Shown here: positions 34,273 through 46,420 of the stretch, piece by piece
Position numbering within the stretch: position 1 is the first letter of the stretch
Layout of the letters: each line of letters opens with the position of its first letter
Assembly: GCF_963966145.1 (NCBI RefSeq)
Contig: NC_091046.1
Span: forward strand, 19,778,001-19,842,000
Length of the DNA stretch: 64,000 nt
Reading direction: 5' to 3'
Source of the DNA: Tenebrio molitor
Lineage: Eukaryota > Arthropoda > Insecta > Coleoptera > Tenebrionidae
Translations under genes and position numbers: made by a program
The notes under the pieces: model-generated
The model's database searches: none
The model's input: the letters and a program-made list of their open reading frames with translations, nothing else
What the model was told of the DNA's origin: nothing

Positions 34273-34355
34273 TTAGCAATAAAAATATTATTACTTACCA
34301 CCCCTACCTTCTGATTCTACAGAAATATTTGCACATTTTTGTACAAATATGTGAA

Positions 34356-35125
34356 TAGTACTATGGCGGCCAAAAAATTTTGGCCGTCACTTTCTTGACA
34401 TTCAAGTAAAGTGTAAATAAACCTTTAGGAATCGTAACCCCACTTTCGATTCTTGTCATTTTGACAATCAATTTAAACTGTTTGAAGCTCAGATATTCCA
34501 AAAATCCGACATGAATAAACAAAATTAGAGCAATCGTACATAGATAACGTGAAGTAAACGTTCTGTGTAGTACTATTGGGGACAAAATACTTTGGTCGTC
34601 ATTTTTCTGTCACTTCAAAACAAATTAATGTAAACCAAGCATTAACGGCAAGTCAATAGTGATGACAATTTCAAATTATTGACTTTTCTCTTGTCAAAAA
34701 TATGGCACCTTCCATCATTCAAAAATTTAGAATCATCTCCTTTGTTTCTGGGGGATTGTCCATGGGCCAAATGGCCTTGTGGAAACCTTTTCAATTTTTC
34801 CTCCTACAAATATCTCCTTCAGTTGTCCATTTTTCGGTATTTAACATTTTGCAATGATGAGTTTGACAGTGACAGTGGTTGACAGTAGTAAAAAATAAGG
34901 TTAACCGTCCTAATGCTTGCTTTACAACTTTTTGTCAGTCAACTGACTTTGACGACCAAAGTAATTTGTCCCCAATAGTAGAAATGAGAAAATAATTTTG
35001 AGTTTTGAAATTCATTGAAGTTCATAATCAAGACGGTAGTCATGTTGACAATAAAGTACGGATTACAATTTTTTTTTGAATTGACAGACAATGACGGCCA
35101 AAATTTTTTGGGCGGCATAGTACTA
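34356..35125. mobile_element. 770-bp Tc1/mariner-like non-autonomous element with a nested relative
   Basis: The end TAGTACTATGGCGGCCAAAA is inverted at the other side (...TTTTGGGCGGCATAGTACTA), including TTTTGGCCGTCA. The inner 34573-34978 block is another element with related ends. There is no coding frame of note. Confidence 0.82.
34573..34978. repeat. 406-bp element nested in the previous one, TA target
   Basis: CTATTGGGGACAAAATAC...TTTGGTCGTCA is mirrored at the right end. TA lies on both sides (34571-34572, 34979-34980). The TTTGG(T/C)CGTCA motif is shared with the outer element and with an orphan end at about 56653, so all three may use related transposases. Confidence 0.85.
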
Positions 35126-35404
35126 ACAGAAGGTATAGGTCTGGTATTAAAAACTTAACGGGAAAAAAAAGGCTAACTATCCGCAAACTAACATCACAGT
35201 AAAAGGTTTTTACAATAAAAATTCATTCTTCATTGGAGTAACTATTCATTTTTCCTTAAATAATTTTGACAATAATTTACCGAAACCCGCTGACTTAACC
35301 CAACAAATTACTAAATTTTTGACAAATGCTTGAAAATCATAGCATGTCATATTAAGTTTAGAATTAGTATTTTAAAGTAAACATAGCACCTTCAATACTA
35401 ACTC

Positions 35405-35515
35405 TCAACCACCCGGCGGCACGGTAATTTTGCTGGAGTACATACACTATTACGGATATTACTATCAAGTAATGGTGCAGTGCTAATCAATATAATTACC
35501 GGCATCTCGTTATTA
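35405..35515 (-). mobile_element. R2-like RLE LINE, 3'-end-only fragment (copy 3)
   Basis: About 110 bp identical in plan to the 3' untranslated end of copies 1 and 2 (GGCGGCACGGTAATTTTGC..., ...ACTATTACGG..., ATCAAGTAATGGTGCAGTGC). An extreme 5' truncation. Confidence 0.85.
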
Positions 35516-36771
35516 TTAGTATCATTTGAAGCCATTATTGATACCATTACCTTAGCTGTAAGTTCAATTGGCGAGCAGAAATCAGCAAAAACGTTCAATA
35601 CAATGTTAATTGCCTATGTCCGAGTTTGAGAATGCACAGGCTGTATATTTATAACTCATTTCATTACAAATTTTAAACAGTATTTATAAAAAATTCAAAA
35701 ACTTAAAATTTTGCTATTTATTTTTGCCTAGTTTATATTTTATCCTGTGGAAAGATGCAATTTTCTCATTATTTACATAACAACAAAATTGATAACTAAC
35801 CTATCATATTTGCTGGTTATGGTGATATAAAAAGACAATCCACCTTTATCAGTGATTTGTAAATGAACATAGAAAACGTATAGTGTGTAACACGTGTCTG
35901 TTTCACTCTTCTCCACACTCGTGAGAAACTGGTACTTTTCCGCACTTATTATATAATATGCTATTATTAATTTTTTTCGTATTTTATAAACTAACTTTTC
36001 ACTTCATCGATATTTCTGTTATGTTATAACTTACTCGAATTATAGTAATTAATTATTCAGACAAATATAAGTATATATTATAAATAAAAAACCATATTGG
36101 TAGTTGTTTTATTTAACTGCTTAGTAATGGCGTTATAATGTTTTTATCGATTTTATGGTTTCAATTTTAATTTGGGAAACCGGATTTAATCTGAGTCATT
36201 GGCTATACATATTGGATAAAAACTGGTAGATGTCACTGAAGGTACCCACAGTGAATTTTACTGTGACTATTAAATTACCATCTATTTTCTGAAGCTACTC
36301 ATAAAAATGAACAAGACTAATACATACAGGAATTTTTTGTATAATTATTCCGGTGTAGAAGGTAACCTTTGGATAAGACGAGTCTAGGGATTTGACCACA
36401 AATTTGATAATTTAAATTTACATTTGTGGTATAAGACAATTCCTAATTTATTGCGAAACGATTTATAGTTATACAAGTTTAGTTCAGTGAGTGTCGATGT
36501 ACAGATACTAATGCGGTGAAAAGTTGATACATCAACCAACATATAACTAGAGCAGAGAATACGTGATGACAATGAGGTCTATGTAAACCCTAAAACTTAT
36601 CTGTATTGTGTGTATGATTTCACCGATATTGTTAGTCTATATTTATAATCTATGTAACGACCCTGACTCCTGGAATGGTTTTATACGAGTCAAGCACGTA
36701 AGTTAAATTATGTAGGTACCTAAGTTATTATTAAAACTTTAAGCTTTTAACATATACAGTACTTCTCCGGG
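35516..36771. other. AT-rich DNA, nothing recognised
   Basis: A 62-codon minus frame at 36384-36572 shows no family. Confidence 0.45.
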
Positions 36772-36814
36772 TTGAGTTTACAAGAGGAAAAAAAAATTCC
36801 TCTTGTAAACTCAA
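36772..36814. repeat. Perfect 18-bp hairpin with A-rich loop
   Basis: TTGAGTTTACAAGAGGAA, a short A-run, then the exact inverse TTCCTCTTGTAAACTCAA. Function unknown. Confidence 0.8.
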
Positions 36815-36897
36815 TTTTTTCTGTAGATATTAAAAAGAACTCTCAATCCAGAGAACACTGTAAAAGATAAGAAAATGAAAATCCACGAAATGTTATA

Positions 36898-37273
36898 CAG
36901 GGTTATTAATTATTATACATGATTGTAGTCGAAGCAGGCCATGCCCATGTTATGAAATTTTTGCCGTTTTCATGTAAAGTGTCAATTTTTCTCGCTGTCA
37001 CGGTCATTTTTAGGTGAAAAGTGCGGTGATGAGAATTTTATTTATTTTTTTTTAAACAAACGATTGAACCCAAAAATATTAAGTTGTTTTACAACCAATT
37101 CTAAAAATATTGAGTTGTTTTGCACCCAATATAACTCCTGTGTATGAACGATGTGTACCTACCTATACTCACTCATTCACATCATTTTGATGTTTTTTAT
37201 ATGGAGCGGCAACAATGAATTTTACATTCATTTTTTACGCCTACTTGGACTACAATCATTTATCATAAGTCTG
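36898..37273 (-). repeat. MITE family A, inverted copy, 376 bp
   Basis: Same arms as 19035-19352 but reversed, slightly longer body. TATA lies on both sides (36894-36897, 37274-37277). Confidence 0.92.
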
Positions 37274-39727
37274 TATATTGCAAAAGCAGAAAACATGAAT
37301 AATAGAATCATAAAGGAGTAAGTGTTACAAAATGCCTTATAAATGTGATATCATATACTATTTTTTCTAGTTTGTACCTTTCAAATCATTTTTAAGCGAA
37401 AATTAACAATTTTTCAAATTTGAGGAATTTTGTCGTGGTTGGCAACAAATGTTATTATTTGGAAGATTCAAATGGCGCCATTCGACGACACGAATAAAAG
37501 CACAATAGTTCGCGGTGAAAGCAATTTTGACCAAAATGTTGTGGACAGCAACTTACCAGGAATTAGTCTAACTGGCCAAGACACGTTTAATGTTTGCAAC
37601 AATTGTATATTTCACGGAAACAACAACTTAAATTAAAATTCGTTTTGTTTTTATGTTTATTTTGACATTTCATTTTCGTTATGCCAACCTTGAAAAAGTA
37701 AATTGCGTTAGTCTGTGTCGGTACGCAAATTTCTATTATAGCACGCAAAATGCGTGTCGTAATAGCTTTCATATAGACCCAAAGTATGTATCATTAATGT
37801 AGATATTTATGATACATGACATGTTATGTCTTTTTTTGTTTAAAACTGAGCGTCAATATAATACCTTTGTCTACATTGTTCATCAACTTCTTTTACGTTC
37901 ATCAATTCCATTGAGTTTATTTCAAAAGGGCTTTAAATAATTAAATATAATTAAATATATGTATGTAGAGAAACTTTGAAAAGATGATAGATTGTATTAT
38001 CAAATATTAGAAAATTATTATACGAGTATAGACTGACTGACCTTAGATATTACGTTATTATTGAAATTAAACAATTATTATATTATTTCAAATGCAAGAA
38101 CAGAATCTGAAGCGTACATTTGAAATTTACATATTTTTGCGATTTTTATAAATAAACCGAATGTGATATTAAATGTATGGAACGTTTTTAGCTAGATATC
38201 TTTTATTCTTTTAGGACGGGTTTCATGCTGAGTGGGTGTGAGAAAAACTTGGGCCACCTGACCCATGCTTGTCATCAATAACTTGTGACATCAATGACTC
38301 TAGATCAAACTTAAAGTTGCGTTGTAGTCCTTATTTATACCAAAAAAAGGTTCGAGATTCTTTCGACCCTTACTTGTGGTTTTGGAATTTATTACAATTT
38401 CTAACTGAGTCATTGTTAGTCTAGATCTCTGATATTTAGGTCTCCAGGTATATTCATATAAGCCGCCATAAATTAGTTCGTCGTTGTTCCGATGCATTCC
38501 ATTTAGTCACACAAATCTTATTATTTTTATTTTTTTCTTTCTTTCATATTGTAACATGTAGGGTTACAAGTCTGAAACACAATTCTTTTAAAAACTCCTC
38601 AAGTCAAATATTTGCCAGTCACCGATTTAAATTTAGAGTAGATGTTATCAGAAAAAGAACATTTTTATATGCACAGGGAATCTACCACATATTTTGGATT
38701 AAAAACTTTAAACGAATTAATAAATTCATTCAATATCATATCATTCCTCCCTATAATGGTAAATATTTAACCTCCAGGATGAACTATCAATTCAGTATGG
38801 TTTTTGACAGTAATATATTCACAAACATCAATCAGATGTCAGAGAGTTCGTTTTTACACAATATAAAAGATATTACTGGTGATTGGTTGAGAATAGATTC
38901 CAATTGATTCTGTGACTGTATCATGCACGGGGAATACTCCGAGGTGTCAAACCGAAGGTGACAAATGTCTCATAGTTATTCTAAAATGTGCCCATTCGTT
39001 ATTGTATCTACTGGTTCATTGACTTAATTGAATAGTTTAAACCGACTCTCTTAGAAAGCCGCTTCTTACAGTATCTATTACTATTTGAGAATATTATTCG
39101 GTTATTTATTTTACTTATTTACTGAATATATGTGAAGGTGTTCAGTCGAAATCAAAGATAATACTCCATACAACTTTAACTCTTGTTAAAATATCTAATC
39201 AAGATATATTTATTTTATCCCAGATTTTAATTGATAATAAGTTTTTGATAATTATTTTACTAATATCGAGGGCATAGTTCATTATTACTTTAAATTTGTA
39301 TGGCGTCCATACATACTTGTTTTCTTCACCAATTTTAGTAAATTTTAAGCTTTCCTGATTGGCCACTAATCCTTAACTGAAATTAAATTTAATCAATTTG
39401 AATCTCGTTTACGAGTACAACGCGTTGTACATCTGATTAAATGGTTTGAAAAACAGGAAATCAGAATTTAGAACAAGTTTTTTTTTTTATTTTAAAGATT
39501 ATGTAAACCTTTTATAATATCACACTAGTCTGGTCTGACTAGTAAGAAAAAATCGATTGCAATGGAAGATAGTTATTACATATTTATATTCATCTATAAT
39601 TTCCTTTCCAAATATTTTTACTATTCCGGACTAAATTAATTGAAGTATACAGGGTGTACCTGAAATACGTGAGTTAATTTTAACCAGTGGGAGAACTCGG
39701 CAATTTATAAAAATGTTCATATATAAT
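37274..39727. other. Mostly AT-rich DNA with two unexplained frames
   Basis: A plus frame at 37430-37636 (contains MAPFDDTNKSTIVRGE) and a minus frame at 38300-38497 (starts MHRNNDELIYGGLYEYTWRP) have balanced composition but no family. The minus one contains a CAAGTAAGG donor-like site, so it might be a first exon. Neither is well supported. CAGGGTGTACCTGAAATACG at 39656 is an orphan TE end. Confidence 0.3.
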
Positions 39728-39883
39728 ATACCAAGGGACAGATATATTGCCGGAAATTTTTTCGAGCAGTCCTCACACACGAGTGTTTGTAGCAAGAAAA
39801 TTACACGAGGGCGCCAGCCCGAGGGTAATTTTGAGCGACAAACACGAGTGTTGGACTGGCGATATATATCTGTCCCGAGGTAT
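39728..39883. repeat. 156-bp palindromic MITE
   Basis: ATACCAAGGGACAGATATA...GCC pairs with GGC...TATATATCTGTCCCGAGGTAT. The centre carries ACGAGGGCGCCAGCCCGAGGG. It accounts for the 83-codon plus frame there. Confidence 0.78.
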
Positions 39884-40090
39884 ATTCGGAAAAGAATCGC
39901 CCGAAAAATTTTTTCCCTAGGTCAATTATATCGGAAATTTTCCCTAGGGAAAATTTCCGCTTAATTAAATTGTGATTGGTTGCTATTCAAACAATTCGGA
40001 GTTGTGATTTGTCAATTTAAATCATGTGACATTTGAGGGCGATTCTCTCTATAACATTTTGCAAAATTCTCAAAACTCAAACTCGTTGAT

Positions 40091-40165
40091 ATTTGGGCAT
40101 TTTTATTCAAAGGTTAAACCCTCGAGCTAAAGCTCTCGAGCCTAACCAGAATAAAAATGCCCAAA
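40091..40165. repeat. 75-bp hairpin element
   Basis: ATTTGGGCATTTTTATTC and its inverse, with a CTCGAGCTAAAGCTCTCGAG tip like that of the hairpin at 14271-14390. Confidence 0.7.
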
Positions 40166-40291
40166 TTCAACTCGTAAAATTGTCAAAGCAAAATTAGAGT
40201 CATGATTAAATTTAGTAAGGGTGTCGTGATACGGCCCTATTTCTTTAACTAATTTCGCAACCTTAACCGAAACTAAGAATTTCAAAATTAC

Positions 40292-40363
40292 CTTAAGTCT
40301 CACATGACGATAATTGAGTGTCGGTGACTCGGCAGCCACAATGTCCAACCCATCATTTAACAA
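40292..40363 (-). other. Candidate internal coding exon (24 codons)
   Basis: On minus, ATTTTAAG precedes an open 72-nt stretch in phase 0 that reads LLNDGLDIVAAESPTLNYRH and ends CTTAAG before GTAATT. The codons are GC-richer than the surroundings. The frame stays open through the donor for another 49 codons. The acceptor lacks a good pyrimidine tract. No family is recognised; chance is a real alternative. Confidence 0.28.
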
Positions 40364-40399
40364 CTTAAAATTATTTTTGCAGAACTAAATGTTTAACAT

Positions 40400-42729
40400 A
40401 ATTGCTGTGTGTATACATGCAGTAGCAATAATGACTTTGATCGATCCGGCTTTTGCGGTGTCTGAAGTTAATTTATAACAGCTAACAATCTGAACCGTTT
40501 AAGCAACAAAATTGCAAGTGCTTTTGAGACCCACCAAATGTCATTAAAATTCATACGCAAATTTCTCTGGAGCACCCGAAAAAGAGATCAACAAGTTAAT
40601 CAATTAGTTATTCGCTGTTGGAGAAAACCATTAAACGCTGTTGAAATCGGCGGTAAAATAAAAGTCGAGTCATGCATCATTATGTAAATACATGCGTGGA
40701 TAAAGCTTGAGAAGTGTAACAGTTCAGGGTAGAGCATGACGAAGTATGGCCCGTTTTAAGAGATAAAAGAGCGTGATATGCGAAAATTTATGTAATATCC
40801 TTTTAATAGCTTCAGTTTATGTCACAAAGATTTTTTTAGGCTTGTGTTTTTAAACGTTATTCTTCACAACATTTTGTTTGCTTTTTGCACTTACAAAAAT
40901 TTCTGTAAATATGGGCTTAAATGTTCAAACGAAGTTGACAATCTTAAAATAAAGAGGTCAGCATCACAAAACAGTTTCGGGTAGTGTGGATTCACGAATT
41001 AAGTAATTATTGAATGTTTTACTATTATTGAATCCAAAAATTAATGACAATAGTTGAAATATGTTTAATATACAGGGTGAAATTGAAATGCATCATAATA
41101 TGTAAATCATAGATAGTATCTTCAAAAACAGAATAAACCGAAAATGTGGTTAAACATTTTAAATTTAACTTAATTCCTACGCGTCTGAAAGCTGTAATAA
41201 ATCGGACCATGAATAGCCGCAAAAACGCTTTAAAATCACACTCACAAAACCTTACTATGAATGAAATAGCCGAAAAGCACTTTAAGCAAAAACGTGTAAG
41301 AATACTATGAATGAAAACGCGGAACTGGCACCGGCGATAACAAAACATTTTGCACATTTTTTGCGTTGCACTCGATAACTTTTTAATCTTACTATTCTTC
41401 CTAACGTAATACCAGTGGCGTACTCAACGTTTGTACTTGAACTGTACATGATATTTTTGCCCTCATGCGGATGTACCTGTAGCGCAAAAAATAGTGACTT
41501 TCACAATTAGTCTGAAGATCCTAGGGTTTTAATATTCTGTTACACTTACTTCGATTTCAGTCTCAATATCCTGAAAATGTATCTCACAATTGCGTGTTTA
41601 ATACAAAAATAACAAAGATGTAACAATCTGAAGTTTGGTGGCACTTCCGGTTGCCCAGATGAACAAAATTGAATCCCACACTGTCATGGAATTATAAAAA
41701 ATAGAATATAGTCGTAAACTCCGATGATCGTTCTTTTTAACTATTATTGGTGTTCACATGTTCAAAACAGATCGTGAAAATTAAAATCATTCCTAAGTTA
41801 AAATTGTCAAACAAATAAAAGCGATAGAGGAATACACAGTTCGAGCTGTTCTGCTCTTCCACTTATTGTTAGTTTTCGATTATGTTGCAACCTGTAAGTG
41901 TAATATATTTTTACATAATTAAAAAAATTAAATAATTACACAAGGGTAAAATTTCCAAAAAAGCAAATTGGGTTTTTTTAATTAAAAGTAACAGTCATTT
42001 GGCCATTCAAGGAGTTATATCTTAATCTCAAGTAAGCTTAGACTGCTGGGGCATATTTTAAAAGCCCACAATTTCTCTATACAAAGTGATCAAAAAGAAA
42101 ATAAACCAGAGTAGGTGTTGCAAATTATTATCGGTCATGTCGTACCGGAATTTCAGGCAAATAAGCGTTCAATGCATGGGCGTAGACAATTTGTGGTTTC
42201 AAAGGGTACTTTATAATAAATCGTACCTCATGAATTTTAGAGGTTGAAATTATTATAGTTGTGTATTTTGTTATTATTATCTGATAATAGAGAAAATTTA
42301 TAAAACAAACAAGAGCAACATTTTACATTCATAAGAATGGGTAATATAGCAGCTTTACTGTTAAACGCGACGCCACTGGTAAGCACATTTTTTGGTGAAA
42401 TGTCAAACAAACGTTAGTTTTAAAGCAACGATGTCGATGTTAACCTCGAAAAATCGTTTTTGATTTCGGCAAAGAGTATGGACGTTTCCTGTAATTGTCA
42501 GCAACAATTATTCCAGAATAAGCGGTAAAATGAGTTTTACAATTGCAGATAAATCATTAACTATTAATAATTAATTAATTAATTAATAATACATTTTCCG
42601 AGAGGTAGGCAACCAATAAAACGACTGTGTATAGTAAATATTAAGCTAAGATAGACGTTTTGATAAAACAAAATATGAGGTAGCACTCTTGATTTGTTTT
42701 CTTCTTGATCACTACGCTTATTACATTTA
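40400..42729. other. AT-rich DNA, one orphan TE end
   Basis: TATACAGGGTGAAATTG at 41069 looks like a CAGGGTG-type terminal end without partner. The 110-codon minus frame at 41025-41357 overlaps it and has no family. Confidence 0.4.
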
Positions 42730-42955
42730 GGCCCGGTTTATTCACCTTCAAGTAACTTTATTTGAACGGTAATTACTAATTACCATGAATCTACCAATAG
42801 CAGATTCTAAGGCTATGCTATGCTATGCTATGCTATTGGTGGATCCACGGTAAAATACCGTTCAAATAAAGTTACTTGAAGGTGAATAAACCGGGCCTAA
42901 ATCATAGCAACTACTGGCCAGATAAATTTACTTGAAGATGAATAAACCAGGCCTA
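42730..42955. repeat. 168-bp MITE, GGCCCGGTTTATTCACC ends, plus a 55-bp tail copy
   Basis: 42730-42897 has perfect-looking arms (GGCCCGGTTTATTCACCTTC, continuing AAGTAACTTTATTTGAACGG). 42901-42955 repeats the right end of the relative at 31438 (ATAGCAACTACTGGCCAG). So a second, truncated copy abuts the first. Confidence 0.85.
42813..42836 (+). repeat. CTATG pentanucleotide microsatellite
   Basis: About five units of CTATG sit at the tip of the MITE hairpin. Confidence 0.85.
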
Positions 42956-45445
42956 AAAGTAGAATTTAAAAAAAACTGCTTTTGTTTTTACAGAAAATTA
43001 AATTAAATTTAGGAAGTCTAAGAAAATGTCTTTAATACATATATTGGTTGATCTCAATAAAATTTTTCTACGTTTTGTATTGTGTGACAGGAATATTTTT
43101 TAAAAACCGCTCTCGTGGGGAATAAAATTTTTAATTTGAGTACTTTTTTTATTAGCCACCGTGATGTTTCTACTGGATAAGACAATTCAACGTCTTTAAT
43201 CTCAAGAATTTTCTCTGTACACTTTTTATGCAGATGTACTAAAAATGATATTCTCTTTCATAATGTGTCATTTGTGATTTTATTTAAAATATTTGATTAT
43301 GGGTGACTGGGGGCGGTTGGAGGCAGACCAATCATGGGACAACTTACTAACCGCTATAAAACCGCGACAGTTGATTGGTCTCAGTGTCCCAATAACAAGC
43401 AAAGAATAAAAAATGGTTTGGCCAAAATGGTTTTATATTAAATCTTAAATAAATCGTTTCATCTACATGCTGCTTCATGTTTGTAGAAAAACCTTTCAAT
43501 TATAGTAGTTTATTTAACGAGTTCGTGTGTAAATTGGGCGTTTTTTGGCATGAGTGGGCCAGTTTAAAGGCCAACCCAATCCATTGTTTGCACTTTACTA
43601 TTTTTCTTTTTTTTTTCAAATCGATTTAGAAAACATCTAAGCTTTAGTTAAAATATTTTTTGAGAACAAACATCACTAAATAGCGGCTTTGACTATTCTA
43701 GTCAACAATTGATTATTAATTGGTTCTTTCGTTTTTTCAAACGCTGGGTTGTGTGTTGTGTCTCGTGGTAAACTGGATTCATATCATAGCAGTCAAGATT
43801 GTCTTAGCCTTAGTCAAAGAAAACTGATTCTAACAAAGCAAAAATACACAAACAAAATCAAATGAAGCACCACAAACCGCATTAAGCTGGGTCCAGACTA
43901 AGTGAGCGGACAAGAGCGAGCATTTCCTGAGATTCACAAATACGAGTATGTATATAGGGCTATCGAAATTTCACTTCGGGTTAACCATTGTCCTTCCGAA
44001 TTAGTCACAAGAAGTGACTTCCGCGACTTATAACAATGCATTTTTGTGTTGCTCTCCAGATTACACAAATTTCTAAGAAGGTCGGTTTACGGTTTGAGTA
44101 ATAAACTCTTTATGTAGGTATGAAGGAAATATGTATTCAAAAATTTCGCTCGCAATATAGGTACATAATGGCTCTTAAAGACGCCTGCTTCTTATTCTTC
44201 TGGCGGTTTGCTTGATGATTTGCCCTAAAAGAAATTTGTCTTCGTTTTGTACAGTGCACCTCCAATTCAATATTTAATGAAGAGTAGTAATTATGGGCCC
44301 AGTCAGAAGGAAAATATGTAAATTTAAAAACAAAACCAGAATGAAAACAAAAGTTGAAAATTCATGTGCAATAAATGTGCAAAATTAATTATTAGTCGCC
44401 CGAATTAATTCTTTCGGAATAATTATATGAATGTTCACTTCAACAAGGAAATATATTTTTTTGTAGTGATAACATTTTTGGAATTTATCATCTCTACCTC
44501 ATTTCCAAAAAAAAATGTAATATTCTTAAATTGGCAACATTTATCTGTACCTAGGTATTTTATACAAAATTCAGCTCTAGCTAATTTTATTATAACCAAA
44601 CTCTATTCACTTATAATCTACATAGGTATAGAAAACAAATCAAACTAAGTTAAAATGAGATTGCAATCATAATAAGTGTCTAAGTACCTTTCCAGTAAAA
44701 ACAGTAAATTATGATTTTGAAACATTTCTATAAACACCTTTTCTTTTGTTTTAAATTCCACAGTTATATTTAACAATAATTAAACAGAGCGCAAATTAGA
44801 CGACTAATTTAGAATATAATTGCATTTACCTTATTAAAATTGAAAATTGTGTGTAACATATGTCTCAGTTGATAGATAGATCATTATCCACATTTTACAT
44901 TAATTAATAATATTCACTATGTACCCTAACAACAATGGTGCGAATTCTATTGACATCGTGCAACATATGTCGTTGTTCCATTGAGTGTCAAATCAGATAA
45001 CCAATAATCGCAATAGAGGCAGTGCGTTTTGTAGTTGCACATTTCAGTTATCGCTACATCTAACGCGTTACAAAACCTCATAATGTTTCCTTCATCTTGG
45101 TCATTACCGGACCATTGTGTAATTCGTGTTGCGGCCATCCTCTCCATAAAGGATTTGATGTGCGATAAGTTCCCGTGTCGTTTGTTTTGTTATTCGTACA
45201 CAAGCGTTCATTAACCACGTATCCACTATGCCCTGTTCTTAACACGACCACAACGAAAGCTTCAATGAAACTTACAAACCAAACTATTATTACGTATGTA
45301 TGTAAGTATGCACAACGCAGATGAATTTCAACATTACTGGACAAGACAAAAACGATAAACTTTGGATGAAATTAGTTGGCAACTTATTGGCACAAAAATA
45401 TCATGATATATCTGGATTCATATAATATGTACATAAATCACTATG
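42956..45445. other. AT-rich DNA with an unassigned frame
   Basis: The minus strand at 44947-45147 is open for 66 codons (start MERMAATRITQWSGNDQDEG, Cys-containing end). No splice site or family supports it. Otherwise empty. Confidence 0.35.
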
Positions 45446-46086
45446 TATAGTCCAATTTTTACCCTTTTGCGATGACGTCATTATCTAGTAACTTTACGTA
45501 TGTTTGAGCTAGGATCAGAAACAAATTTGAATTGATCATAAATAACTATAAATGTGTCAAATGTGTTGACAATTGCTTCGAAAGGTTATGTTTGTAATCA
45601 ATGTAATAAGTGAAAGAAATTAAGGTAATTGTTCACTTTAACTACTTCTGGAATTTTCGCGTTTTTTCTGGCTAGACAGCCTCAGGGCGTCTTCCTAGAT
45701 CGTGTCCCACCATTCAAACCTTGTGCAAATGCTTTTTTTCCCTCTTGTGTTTCAAGGTCGCGTCAAGGTCGCGCCAAGTCTTAGTATAACTAAAGGGTAA
45801 GGAAAATTTTCATTTGCACAAGGTTTGACTGGTGGGAAACGATGTAGGGGGACGTCCTGAGGCTGTCTAGCCAGAAAAAACGCGAAAATTCCAGAAGTAG
45901 TTAAAGTGAACAATTACCGAAATTAACAATTGTCAAATTGACAGGAGCATAAAATAACCTCAAAGTAACCATCAATAAATAAACGTGCCTTTTTTTTTTG
46001 TTTTTTTCTGTTTCTGTCGTTTCAATAAAGAGAAAGCGAGGAAGGAAATCGTGACGTCACCTCAAAAGGGTAAAAATTGGACTATA
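45446..46086. mobile_element. 641-bp non-autonomous DNA element, TATAGTCCAATTTTTACCC ends
   Basis: TATAGTCCAATTTTTACCC and its inverse GGGTAAAAATTGGACTATA bound it. A TGACGTCA-like motif lies at the inner edge of each arm. It carries the hAT-like MITE at 45624. It has no frame. Confidence 0.85.
45624..45918. repeat. hAT-like MITE, 295 bp, copy 2
   Basis: It matches copy 1 (23215-23494) throughout. Exact 8-bp duplication GAAATTAA on both sides (45616-45623, 45919-45926). Confidence 0.94.
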
Positions 46087-46420
46087 CCTACGTATTTATA
46101 TTCATAACTACCGTATAGTTTTGTGGTATTATCATCAGTCATATTGCCGATAACTAGATAACGCGGTGTAATGATTATTATTTATTGTCATATTCTTTCA
46201 AAAAAGAAGCGATATGAGTAACGAATTGCGAACATTACATCTACGTTTGTTGAATAACAAAAAACGAGAATAAATAATAATTTTAAGCATTATTTTGCAA
46301 ATTCTACATTAGATACAATTTCGTTGTTGCAATTCCAGGGAAAATACCCTCATTATGACGACATCTCTTCTAATCCGAAGTACTCAGCAGGAGGGCAAAC
46401 TACTACAGTAGCAAAGTTAC

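Noticed and set aside
41025..41357. 110-codon minus frame rich in Phe, Cys and Arg
   Set aside because: It overlaps a CAGGGTG-type TE end and shows no domain or natural codon use.
42575..42590. Origin or regulatory site in the ATTAATTAATTAATTAAT run
   Set aside because: It is a simple AT repeat of a kind common in this DNA.
44947..45344. Minus frames of 66 and 88 codons (MERMAATRITQWSG...) as a host gene
   Set aside because: There is no acceptor or donor in the right place, two overlapping frames are both open, and no family is recognised. Not enough to call a gene.
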